From assembly GCA_030627405.1 (NCBI GenBank), contig DAOUSD010000169.1, forward strand, positions 1 to 5,056: a stretch of 5,056 nucleotides of DNA, read 5' to 3'. The position numbers and the translations under genes are program-made. The DNA is from Deltaproteobacteria bacterium. Its GTDB lineage: Bacteria; Desulfobacterota; Desulfobacteria; Desulfobacterales; ETH-SRB1. The notes under the pieces were generated by a model, which did no database searches, was not told the DNA's origin, and saw only the letters and a program-made list of their open reading frames with translations. This document shows, one piece after another, positions 1 to 5,056 of the stretch; position 1 is the stretch's first letter, and every line of letters begins with the position of its first letter.

Positions 1-14
1 CCTCTATCCATCAT
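1..14 (-). CDS. Possible start of a minus-strand gene leaving the window
   Basis: On the minus strand an ATG-ATG (first base at 14) is preceded by CGGAG with about 6 bases between the GGAG and the ATG, a good ribosome-binding arrangement. It would encode M-M-D-R and continue off the left edge. It lies 46 bases downstream of the vapC stop in the same direction, so it could be a third gene of that cluster. Only four codons are visible, so this is a ribosome-binding-site-based suggestion and conflicts with the + strand reading of the same bases. Confidence 0.2.
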
Positions 15-77
15 GGTGAACTCCGTATATCTGACGATCGTGCGCTGAAAGTAGCCGAGATCACCATGCAACAGTGA
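3..77 (+). CDS. Possible C-terminal end of an unidentified gene (partial at left edge)
   Basis: A frame open from the window edge reads SIHHGELRISDDRALKVAEI followed by TMQQ and a TGA stop at 75-77. The composition (alternating charged and hydrophobic residues, helix-like end) looks like genuine protein. However, 24 stop-free codons occur by chance roughly a third of the time, so the support is weak. If real, it ends convergently inside the last 17 bases of the vapC reading frame. I do not recognise the family. A competing reading is the minus-strand start at position 14. Confidence 0.3.
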   Translation, partial: SIHHGELRISDDRALKVAEITMQQ

Positions 78-451
78 TCAAACCATCGACTTCTCGAAAA
101 TGGTTATCTCGTGAAACCAAAGTCAAAGCCCACTGTTTAGCGACAGCAGCAATCCAGATATCGTTTTCCGGAATAGGACGTCCCTTCAGACGCAACTCAT
201 TCTTTGCTTTTCCGTAATGTAAGGAAGTGTCTGTGTCGCAAGTAAGAACTGAACAGCTTTCAGCAAACTCATCTATTCTTGCCATATTAGCATTCGCATG
301 AATCGACTTGTAGGCACCGTAATAGAGCTCTCCCAATACAATGCTTGGTACAATAGACCTCGTTGGCTTTGGTCAGTGCTTGGCAGACAGCAGGATCATT
401 CGCAAAGATTGCAATTACTATGTTAGTATCCAGCAAGAATCTACCATTCAT
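61..451 (-). pseudogene. vapC: VapC-type PIN-domain toxin, frameshifted
   Basis: PIN-domain proteins of the VapC group are small metal-dependent ribonucleases that act as toxins and are held inactive by their VapB partner. The frame starting at ATG 451 reads MNGRFLLDTNIVIAIFAND and continues to EVY at 353. The family-like sequence then resumes one base off, as VPSIVLGELYYGAYKS, and runs to a TGA at 61-63. Skipping one base at 352-353 gives a 129-aa protein of normal VapC length. All expected acidic active-site positions are present: D in LLDTN, E in GELYYG, D in ENDIWIAA and D in SRDNHF. As written, translation from 451 stops at a TAA at 287-289 after about 54 residues, losing the last two acidic positions. 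The start overlaps the end of vapB by 11 nt, typical of coupled TA genes. It may be a true recent inactivation, a programmed or phase-variable shift, or a sequencing error. The PIN assignment is firm; the functional status is not. Confidence 0.85.
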
Positions 452-668
452 CAAAATTCACTTTCTCGCACCCTTCTTCGATGGTTTGAGTAATAGTCGC
501 AAGATCTTCAGACTCGATAGTACCCGCAAAGCGCAACAAATCTTGACCTTTCACGCCATGAACTTTCGCTCTTGTTAAGGTTCGGGCAAATTCTAATACT
601 TGGAACCGTTGCTCAATAGGCAATTTGCACAGCTCTGCATTAAGTTCGCTGTTTAAATTCGAATTCAT
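441..668 (-). CDS. vapB: VapB-type antitoxin of the PIN-toxin pair
   Basis: This is a 75-aa acidic protein directly upstream of and overlapping vapC, the usual antitoxin-first TA order. Its stop (TAG at 441-443) lies inside the vapC start region. The N-terminal part (about residues 5-32, ELNAELCKLPIEQRFQVLEF) looks like a helical dimerisation segment reminiscent of the short DUF2281-like antitoxins. The C-terminal part (LLRFAGTIESEDL to the final NFDEW) resembles toxin-wrapping tails of small antitoxins seen beside PIN toxins. I see no clear AbrB/MazE, ribbon-helix-helix or Phd motif. I chose ATG 668 because GGGAGGAG sits just upstream with good spacing. A GTG at 722 would add 18 residues but would bury that ribosome-binding site inside the gene. 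The antitoxin would bind VapC and probably repress its own promoter. The role is inferred mainly from the partner and gene order. Confidence 0.75.
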   Translation of the reverse strand: MNSNLNSELNAELCKLPIEQRFQVLEFARTLTRAKVHGVKGQDLLRFAGTIESEDLATITQTIEEGCEKVNFDEW

Positions 669-713
669 TGCAATTCTCCTCCCTTCTTTACTACTTATGG
701 CTACCAACTTAAA

Positions 714-729
714 GCGGGACACTTTCCGC
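714..729. promoter_or_regulatory. Imperfect dyad upstream of vapB, candidate operator
   Basis: GCGGGACACTTTCCGC has matching outer arms GCGG/CCGC, with a G-T and an A-T pair inside them. It lies 46-61 bases upstream of the vapB ATG, where a TA antitoxin-toxin complex would be expected to bind for autorepression. No convincing -35/-10 pair was found next to it, so the operator role is inferred from position only. Confidence 0.25.
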
Positions 730-766
730 CATTTTGGCTCTATGGCTGATTGAATTTACAGTTTTT

Positions 767-796
767 GGTGGATTCGCTTTGCTAAATCCACCCTAC
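767..796 (-). repeat. GTAG-tagged imperfect palindrome (REP-like)
   Basis: On the + strand GGTGGATT (767-774) and AATCCACC (785-792) are perfect 8-base inverted arms around a 10-base centre that itself contains a small GC/GC pairing around AAA. On the minus strand the element begins with GTAG (796-793) directly before the stem. A 5' GTAG followed by an imperfect palindrome is the known signature of REP elements mobilised by REP-associated tyrosine transposases (RAYT/TnpA-REP). It lies between the 3' end of the PBP gene and vapB, a typical intergenic site. There is no T-tract after the stem in either direction, so it is not a clear intrinsic terminator. Confidence 0.6.
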
Positions 797-811
797 AAAC
801 TTACGTTGGTA

Positions 812-869
812 GCATAGTTCATCTATTCTTGCCTTCTTACTAAAATACTTCAATTGTTGCATAGTTCAT
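812..869. repeat. Pair of 11-nt direct repeats GCATAGTTCAT
   Basis: GCATAGTTCAT occurs at 812-822 and again at 859-869, 47 bases apart, each preceded by a T/G-rich GTTG-like stretch. No gene is visible between them. They could be remnants of a local duplication. Function unknown. Confidence 0.45.
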
Positions 870-875
870 TGGAAA

Positions 876-896
876 AACTGTGAACTGTCAACGGTT
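876..896 (+). repeat. Three contiguous degenerate 7-nt units
   Basis: AACTGTG, AACTGTC and AACGGTT follow each other without gaps, immediately beyond the stop codon of the PBP gene (minus strand, stop at 900-902). Each unit keeps AAC and a G at position 5. A related two-unit stretch is found near 4792-4805 in the other repeat-bearing intergenic region. Heptameric repeats are known in some bacterial intergenic regions; the role here is unknown. Confidence 0.4.
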
Positions 897-899
897 CCC

Positions 900-3305
900 T
901 TACATCCCTGATTTAAAAAAGTTTTCAGGTTCAGTGATTGAATCGGGCTTTGTTGTATGTTCCGTTGGTAGAGTTCCTTCCTTGAAGCATTCGAATACTG
1001 TCCTTTTAGATTCAGGAATGGGTAACAGTCCGGTTTCTGCATCAATTTTAGAAAAAACCACTCCTTCCGGTATATGGAAGACCCTTACAGGTTTATCAGC
1101 AAGTACATGCTTCATGAAACCAAGCCATACAGGGCTTGCGGCCTTGGAGCCGGTTTCACCTTTACCAAGGGACTTTTCATCATCAAAGCCTACCCAAGTT
1201 CCGGTAATATAGCGGGGGGTGTATCCCACAAACCAGGCATCATGTAAATTGTTTGTTGTGCCTGTTTTGGCGGCAACCGGTCTGTTCAATTCCCGTACCC
1301 TCCGGCCTGTTCCATATTTTACCACTCCTTCAAGCAGGCTGGTAATTATATAAGCTGTGCTCTGATCTATTACCTTTTTTCTTTTGATAGCGGCTTCCTC
1401 AAGCACATTGCCGTTTCGGTCAATTATTCGGGTTATAAAAACAGGTTCGATGAAGTAGCCGAGGTTGGCGAAGACAGAATATGCTCTTACAATTTCTAAC
1501 AGAGACGTCCCTGAAGACCCCAGAGCTATTGAAAGATCCCTGCTCAGATTTGAAGTAATGCCGAGTTTTTTGGCATAATCTATTGTGTAATCAATACCAA
1601 TGTCTTTTAAAATTTTGATGGTTACTACATTACGAGACTTTGCAATGGCATCGCGCAGAAGGGTAGGGCCGTGAAATTTTTCTTCGTAATTCCTGGGTTT
1701 CCATGTAAAATTATTTTCAGTATCCTCAAATACTATCGAAGAATCAATTATAACACTAGCAGGGGTATATCCTTTATCAATTGCAGCCGCATAAATTATA
1801 GGCTTAAAAGCGGAACCGGGCTGACGTCTCGATTGAATAGCCCTGTTGAACTGGCTTTTCCTGAAGTCTCTTCCTCCGACTACTACTTTTACATGGCCTG
1901 TTTCAGCCTCAATAGAAAGCAGTGCTGCCTGGGCATTTGGCTCCTGTTCCAGTTCGAGTTCCCATAGATCCGAGTCTGTTATTTTATTATTAATTTTTAC
2001 CAGTATAACATCGCCGATATCGAGGACTTCTCCAGGATGTTTTACTCTTGACTCGTAGTAGGGGACTTCGGGATCAGGCTTTCTCGCCCAGCGCATACTA
2101 TTAATATTAATTATTCCCTGAGCATTTCCAATACGAACAATAGCGGTATCGTTAATATCATTAACCTCAATTACGACTCCATTAACTATTTTTCCTTCTT
2201 CAACAGGATTTTCTTCAAGGTCCTTCCGGAGTTCTTTTGAAAAAGCTTCGATTTCTTCTTCCGATAGATGTTTAAGAGGGCCCCGATAACCCTGGCGTTT
2301 GTCAAGAGCCTTTAACCCCTTTACTATTTCTTTCCTCGCAGTCTTCTGCATTTCAATATTAACAGCGGTATAAATCTTGAGGCCATCATTATATAAAGCC
2401 TCAGGGCCGTATTTATTTTCAACATAACGCCTTATATGTTCTGTATAAAAGGGGACCTTTTCAATATACCAGTTGCGCCGCGGTTTTATATCCAGTTCGG
2501 TATTTATAGCTTCTGTTGCTTGAATATTTGTAATATAGCCTTCAGCAATCATGCGGTTTAGAACGTATATCTGGCGTTGCTTTGCTTTTTCAGGACTTTT
2601 GAAAGGTGAATATCTGCTGGGGGCCTGGGGCAGCCCTGCTAAAATAGCGCATTCAGCAATGTTCAGGTCTTTAGCGGATTTGCCGAAATAATTTTCTGAA
2701 GCAGCTTCCACGCCATATGCGCCATGTCCTAGATATATTTGGTTCAAATATAGAAAGAGAATTTCTTCTTTGGTAAATTTCTTGTCTATGCGGTATGCAA
2801 GAATAGCTTCTTTTATTTTGCGGGTGTAACTTTTTTCAGGTGTGAGCAAGAAAGACTTGGTAACCTGCTGAGTAATAGTACTTCCACCCTGAACTATGGT
2901 ACCAGCCTCGATATTTTTAAAATAAGCCCTCATAATGCTTAAAAAATCTATTCCTTTATGCTTAAAAAATCTTGCATCCTCTGCTGAAATAAAAGCGTCT
3001 ATGAGCATTTTCGGCATTTCGGAAAGAGGTATAACAATTCTGCGTTCATTATAAAATTCAGCAATTTTTCTGTTGTCATCCGAATAAACAGTTGTAATAA
3101 TTGGAGGATGATAATCAGATAGAGAAGAAATTTTAGGAAGATCTCTGCTGAGGTAAAAATAAATCCCGCCGATGGTAATGGAGCTCGATAATACTATTAA
3201 TGCAATAAGCCTGGCAAACCATAAGAAAATATTCGCTATAAATCTTCCTGTTTTTTGCTTGGCTCGCTTTTTTAATATTTCAGATGTGCTTTTTTGTTTA
3301 GCCAT
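900..3305 (-). CDS. mrcA: Bifunctional class A penicillin-binding protein 1A
   Basis: This 801-aa inner-membrane enzyme polymerises lipid II into glycan strands (GT51 glycosyltransferase) and cross-links the peptides (transpeptidase, the beta-lactam target). A basic cytoplasmic tail (1-21) precedes one membrane segment (about 22-52). The GT51 domain (about 75-250) has the catalytic Glu109 in EDARFFKHKG, GGSTITQQ at 140-147, the second Glu at 166 in KIKEAILA, and YLNQIYLGHGAYGVEAAS near 186-203. A middle insert (about 370-455) matches the OB-like domain found in PBP1A rather than PBP1B. The transpeptidase domain (about 460-735) has SAFK with Ser498 and Lys501, SRN at 557-559 and KTGT at 680-683. 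All key residues are present and the length is normal for PBP1A, so it should be active. Start ATG 3305 begins MAKQKS; only a weak GGA lies upstream. It is transcribed divergently from hisI. No clear intrinsic terminator follows the stop. Family assignment is very secure; ponA is an alternative symbol. Confidence 0.97.
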   Translation of the reverse strand: MAKQKSTSEILKKRAKQKTGRFIANIFLWFARLIALIVLSSSITIGGIYFYLSRDLPKISSLSDYHPPIITTVYSDDNRKIAEFYNERRIVIPLSEMPKMLIDAFISAEDARFFKHKGIDFLSIMRAYFKNIEAGTIVQGGSTITQQVTKSFLLTPEKSYTRKIKEAILAYRIDKKFTKEEILFLYLNQIYLGHGAYGVEAASENYFGKSAKDLNIAECAILAGLPQAPSRYSPFKSPEKAKQRQIYVLNRMIAEGYITNIQATEAINTELDIKPRRNWYIEKVPFYTEHIRRYVENKYGPEALYNDGLKIYTAVNIEMQKTARKEIVKGLKALDKRQGYRGPLKHLSEEEIEAFSKELRKDLEENPVEEGKIVNGVVIEVNDINDTAIVRIGNAQGIININSMRWARKPDPEVPYYESRVKHPGEVLDIGDVILVKINNKITDSDLWELELEQEPNAQAALLSIEAETGHVKVVVGGRDFRKSQFNRAIQSRRQPGSAFKPIIYAAAIDKGYTPASVIIDSSIVFEDTENNFTWKPRNYEEKFHGPTLLRDAIAKSRNVVTIKILKDIGIDYTIDYAKKLGITSNLSRDLSIALGSSGTSLLEIVRAYSVFANLGYFIEPVFITRIIDRNGNVLEEAAIKRKKVIDQSTAYIITSLLEGVVKYGTGRRVRELNRPVAAKTGTTNNLHDAWFVGYTPRYITGTWVGFDDEKSLGKGETGSKAASPVWLGFMKHVLADKPVRVFHIPEGVVFSKIDAETGLLPIPESKRTVFECFKEGTLPTEHTTKPDSITEPENFFKSGM

Positions 3306-3329
3306 ATTACAAAATTCCGAATTTCATAT

Positions 3330-3342
3330 ATTATAAATTATC
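3330..3342 (-). promoter_or_regulatory. Candidate -10 region of the PBP1A promoter
   Basis: On the minus strand a perfect TATAAT lies at 3335-3330, with a second near-match GATAAT at 3342-3337. TTGAAA is present at 3363-3358, but its spacing is 15 bases to GATAAT and 22 to TATAAT, neither ideal. Transcription from here would give a short leader before ATG 3305. The region is very AT-rich, so chance matches are easy. Confidence 0.3.
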
Positions 3343-3387
3343 AGATGTCCAAACAGTTTTCAAGAATCCGTTAACATGAAAAAGAAT

Positions 3388-3416
3388 TTGACTTTATTAC
3401 ATAATATAGTTATCTA
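3388..3416 (+). promoter_or_regulatory. Candidate sigma-70-type promoter for hisIG
   Basis: TTGACT (3388-3393, 5 of 6 to the -35 consensus) is followed after 17 bases by TATCTA (3411-3416), which matches only the TAT half of the -10 consensus. A better -10-like TATAGT at 3405-3410 is too close to this -35. A start near 3423 would leave a leader of about 50 bases. I see no leader peptide with a His run and no attenuator hairpin, so there is no sign of classical his attenuation. Confidence 0.35.
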
Positions 3417-3472
3417 ATCAAGTTTTAATTCGTCATCATCAGAAAGTTTATAAATTAACGAGGCTTATACCC

Positions 3473-3853
3473 ATGATCAGACTCGATTTTAATAAAATCA
3501 GAGGCCTTGTCCCCGCTATAGTCCAGGATTATAAAACAGGGGAAGTACTAATGCTGGCTTTTATGAATCAAGAAGCCTGGGAGACAACCCTTTCAACAGG
3601 CAACGCCACATTTTACAGCCGTACAAGGAAGGAACTCTGGATAAAGGGAAAAACTTCAGGGAATACGCAGATAGTTAAAGAGGTAAGAATAGATTGTGAT
3701 GATGATACGGTTCTTTTGAAGGTTGAACAGGTTGGAGGTGCGGCCTGTCACACGGGTCATAAAAGCTGTTTTTATAAAAGAGTTGAAGAAGATGGATCAA
3801 TAAAAATTATTGGAAAGCCTTTGTTTGATCCTGAGGAGGTATATAAGAAATGA
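3473..3853 (+). CDS. hisI: Phosphoribosyl-AMP cyclohydrolase
   Basis: HisI opens the adenine ring of phosphoribosyl-AMP, the third step of histidine synthesis, in the cytoplasm as a metal-dependent dimer. The 126-aa length is that of the monofunctional enzyme; there is no fused HisE (PRA-PH) domain, so a separate hisE must exist elsewhere. The signature is complete: Asp74, Asp76 and Asp78 (DCDDD) for Mg binding, and Cys75, Cys92 and Cys99 for zinc, the last two in [11 protein letters not shown]. The N-terminal [20 protein letters not shown] and the [13 protein letters not shown] segment near 47-59 are also typical. ATG 3473 is preceded by GAGG (3460-3463) at 9 bases. It overlaps hisG by 4 bases (ATGA, 3850-3853), which implies one mRNA and coupled translation. 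Confidence 0.97.
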   Translation: MIRLDFNKIRGLVPAIVQDYKTGEVLMLAFMNQEAWETTLSTGNATFYSRTRKELWIKGKTSGNTQIVKEVRIDCDDDTVLLKVEQVGGAACHTGHKSCFYKRVEEDGSIKIIGKPLFDPEEVYKK

Positions 3854-4725
3854 GTAGAAAATTAAAACTGGGCATTCCCAAGGGCAGCCTGCAAAATGCC
3901 ACAATAGCACTTTTCAAGCGGTCCGGGTGGAAGATAAATGTTAATGGAAGAAGCTATTTCCCTGAAATTAACGATGACTCAATTGAATGTGCAATTTGCA
4001 GGGCTCAGGAGATGTCGCGTTATGTGGAAAACGGAACTCTTGATGCAGGGCTGACAGGGAAGGACTGGATTGCTGAAAACAGCTCTGATGTTCGTGTTGT
4101 TGCCGATCTTGTTTACTCCAAGGTAAGTTCGCGTCCTGCGAGGTGGGTGCTGGCCGTTCCTTATGACTCGCCGATTAATAAACCCGAAGATCTTCAAGGG
4201 AAAAAAGTGGCAACAGAGCTGGTTGAATTTACGAAAAGATACTTTGCTGAAAAGGGTATTGATGTTGCAATTGAATTTTCATGGGGCGCAACAGAGGCAA
4301 AGGCTGTTTCCGGTCTTGCAGATGCCATCGTTGAGGTTACTGAGACTGAAAGCACAATAAAGGCGCATGGACTTCGCATTATAAAGGAACTGATGAAAAC
4401 CAATACTCAGCTTATCACAAATCACAATGCATGGGAGGATGCTTTTAAAAGAGAAAAGATAGAACAGATAGCTCTTTTACTCAAAGGAGCTCTTTTAGGT
4501 GAAAAACTGGTTGGGCTTAAAATGAATGTGCCTGAATCAAAAATTGAAAATATTGTATCTCTGCTCCCAAGTCTGAATGCCCCAACAGTAGCACCCCTTT
4601 ATCAGTCAAAATGGTTTTCAGTAGAAACAGTCGTGGACTCCGATGTTGTCAGGGATTTAATCCCAGACCTCCTTAAAAATGGCGCTGAAGGTATAATTGA
4701 GTATCCGCTTAATAAGGTAGTATAG
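3850..4725 (+). CDS. hisG: ATP phosphoribosyltransferase, long form
   Basis: HisG joins ATP and PRPP to make phosphoribosyl-ATP, the first and feedback-controlled step of histidine synthesis. At 291 aa it is the long, HisZ-independent form. The catalytic part spans about residues 1-215: PKGSL at 10-14, LTGKDW at 68-73, GATEAK at 146-151, and the PRPP-binding region [20 protein letters not shown] at 155-174. The C-terminal ACT-like regulatory domain (about 219-289, ending [14 protein letters not shown]) is where histidine would bind to inhibit a hexamer. The usual Gly of the T-G-x-T PRPP loop reads Glu167 here (TETEST); I cannot tell whether this is normal for its close relatives. The start overlaps the hisI stop (ATGA), and GAGGAGGT ends about 9 bases before the ATG, a strong ribosome-binding site inside hisI. 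Only hisI accompanies it, so the his genes appear to be dispersed. Confidence 0.97.
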   Translation: MSRKLKLGIPKGSLQNATIALFKRSGWKINVNGRSYFPEINDDSIECAICRAQEMSRYVENGTLDAGLTGKDWIAENSSDVRVVADLVYSKVSSRPARWVLAVPYDSPINKPEDLQGKKVATELVEFTKRYFAEKGIDVAIEFSWGATEAKAVSGLADAIVEVTETESTIKAHGLRIIKELMKTNTQLITNHNAWEDAFKREKIEQIALLLKGALLGEKLVGLKMNVPESKIENIVSLLPSLNAPTVAPLYQSKWFSVETVVDSDVVRDLIPDLLKNGAEGIIEYPLNKVV

Positions 4726-4727
4726 AC

Positions 4728-4792
4728 CGCCCGACTATGGGCGCAAATATTGTATTCGCCCTAATCAGGGCGATCACAAGGATCGCCCCTAC
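4728..4792 (-). repeat. Array of alternating CGCCC/GGGCG palindromic modules with GTAG end
   Basis: Five modules alternate on the + strand: CGCCC 4728-4732, GGGCG 4739-4743, CGCCC 4757-4761, GGGCG 4768-4772 and CGCCC 4784-4788. Neighbouring modules can pair in either direction. The possible hairpins are 4728-4743, 4739-4761 (9 pairs counting AATA/TATT, with a 2-base bulge), 4757-4772 (CGCCCT/AGGGCG) and 4768-4788 (GGGCGATC/GATCGCCC, 5-base loop). On the minus strand the array starts with GTAG (4792-4789), the tag of REP elements. It begins 3 bases after the hisG stop and ends 32 bases before engB. Without a T-tract it is not a standard intrinsic terminator, but it may protect the hisIG mRNA end or reduce read-through. 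Confidence 0.65.
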
Positions 4793-4805
4793 CGTTAACC
4801 GTAAA
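4792..4805. repeat. Two degenerate 7-nt units
   Basis: CCGTTAA and CCGTAAA are adjacent, directly abutting the palindromic array. Read on the minus strand they are TTTACGG and TTAACGG, sharing ACGG with the units at 876-896. Very short, so possibly chance. Confidence 0.25.
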
Positions 4806-4824
4806 CGACCACATTAAATATTAA

Positions 4825-5056
4825 ATGAAAATAAAATCCGCTGAATTTATTACAAGTGCTGTTAAGCCGTCTCAGTATCCTACGGCCGTCCTGCCGGAAA
4901 TAGCTTTTGCAGGACGTTCCAATGTAGGTAAATCTTCTCTTATTAATACACTTTTAAACCGGAAGCGTCTGGTTAAGACAAGTTCAACACCAGGGCGTAC
5001 TCAGCTTATCAACTTTTTTCTTATAAATGAGAAATTTTCGTTTGTAGATTTTCCAG
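4825..5056 (+). CDS. engB: Ribosome-biogenesis GTP-binding protein EngB/YsxC (5' part only)
   Basis: EngB (YsxC/YihA) is a small GTPase needed for maturation of the large ribosomal subunit and for normal division in many bacteria. The visible 77 codons begin [19 protein letters not shown], the typical family N-terminus. They contain the G1 P-loop GRSNVGKSS (30-38), the G2 region TPGRTQ (55-60, Thr59) and the beginning of G3 (DFP at 75-77, presumably followed by Gly). The gene runs off the right edge; the family is usually about 200 aa, so well over half is missing. A TAA stop at 4822-4824 lies in frame directly before the ATG, so translation cannot start further upstream. No Shine-Dalgarno-like sequence is visible in the AT-rich leader, so initiation may be weak or leader-independent. 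It has the same orientation as hisIG but is separated by 99 bases holding the palindromic array. Confidence 0.95.
   Translation, partial: MKIKSAEFITSAVKPSQYPTAVLPEIAFAGRSNVGKSSLINTLLNRKRLVKTSSTPGRTQLINFFLINEKFSFVDFP

Noticed and set aside
363..578. 71-codon + strand open frame across the vapB/vapC junction
   Set aside because: It is antisense to the convincing TA pair and shows no domain or ribosome-binding site.
669..722. N-terminal extension of vapB from GTG 722
   Set aside because: The strong GGGAGGAG site just before ATG 668 and the start of family-like sequence there favour the shorter 75-aa form.
880..1212. 110-codon open frame on the + strand
   Set aside because: It lies antisense within the conserved transpeptidase end of the PBP1A gene and its translation shows no recognisable domain.
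1671..2058. Two overlapping + strand open frames
   Set aside because: Both are antisense to the middle of PBP1A, have low-complexity Ser/Phe-rich translations and no good start context; they are shadows of the real gene.
3979..4403. Open frames on both strands inside hisG
   Set aside because: The hisG protein is complete and conserved across this stretch; the alternative frames have no family-like motifs.
4728..4788. CRISPR-like array suggested by the 27-29 base recurrence
   Set aside because: Only 5-8 base palindromic modules recur, with no conserved long repeat or uniform spacers, and no cas genes are visible.
4768..4792. Rho-independent terminator after hisG
   Set aside because: The stem is strong, but CTACC rather than a T-run follows on the + strand, so it does not fit an intrinsic terminator.

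Overview
The window is a piece of an AT-rich bacterial chromosome. It combines core cell-wall and histidine-biosynthesis genes with a small accessory toxin-antitoxin region and several intergenic palindromic repeats. The proteins (class A penicillin-binding protein of the PBP1A type, monofunctional HisI, long-form HisG, EngB/YsxC GTPase) fit a Gram-negative bacterium. Their wording, the A/T-rich third codon positions and the GTAG-tagged intergenic palindromes make a sulfate-reducer-like Desulfobacterota member my best guess. That is an inference from memory of the families, not a database result.

Layout: (1) At the left edge an open frame on the + strand ends at 77. It may be the C-terminus of a gene lying mostly outside, and a possible minus-strand start lies at 14. 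(2) Positions 61-668, minus strand, hold a VapBC-type toxin-antitoxin pair: a 75-aa antitoxin (441-668) overlapping a PIN-domain toxin (61-451). The toxin frame is broken by one extra base at 352-353, although all the expected acidic PIN residues are still encoded. (3) Positions 669-899 are intergenic: an imperfect dyad just upstream of vapB, a GTAG-tagged palindrome (767-796), an 11-nt direct repeat, and three 7-nt units (876-896). (4) Positions 900-3305, minus strand, encode a complete 801-aa bifunctional PBP1A. (5) Positions 3306-3472 are a divergent promoter region. (6) Positions 3473-4725, + strand, carry hisI and hisG overlapping by 4 nt (ATGA). (7) Positions 4726-4824 hold a compact array of alternating CGCCC/GGGCG modules that can form several mutually exclusive hairpins. 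(8) Positions 4825-5056, + strand, are the first 77 codons of engB, cut by the window edge.

How the genes relate: HisG catalyses the first step of histidine synthesis and HisI the third, and the two are very probably co-transcribed and translationally coupled. PBP1A, on the opposite strand, polymerises and cross-links peptidoglycan. EngB assists ribosome assembly and is separated from hisG by the palindromic array. I see no complete new defence or mobile system. The least explained parts are the toxin frameshift and the two intergenic regions, which share a GTAG-palindrome plus 7-nt-unit architecture.
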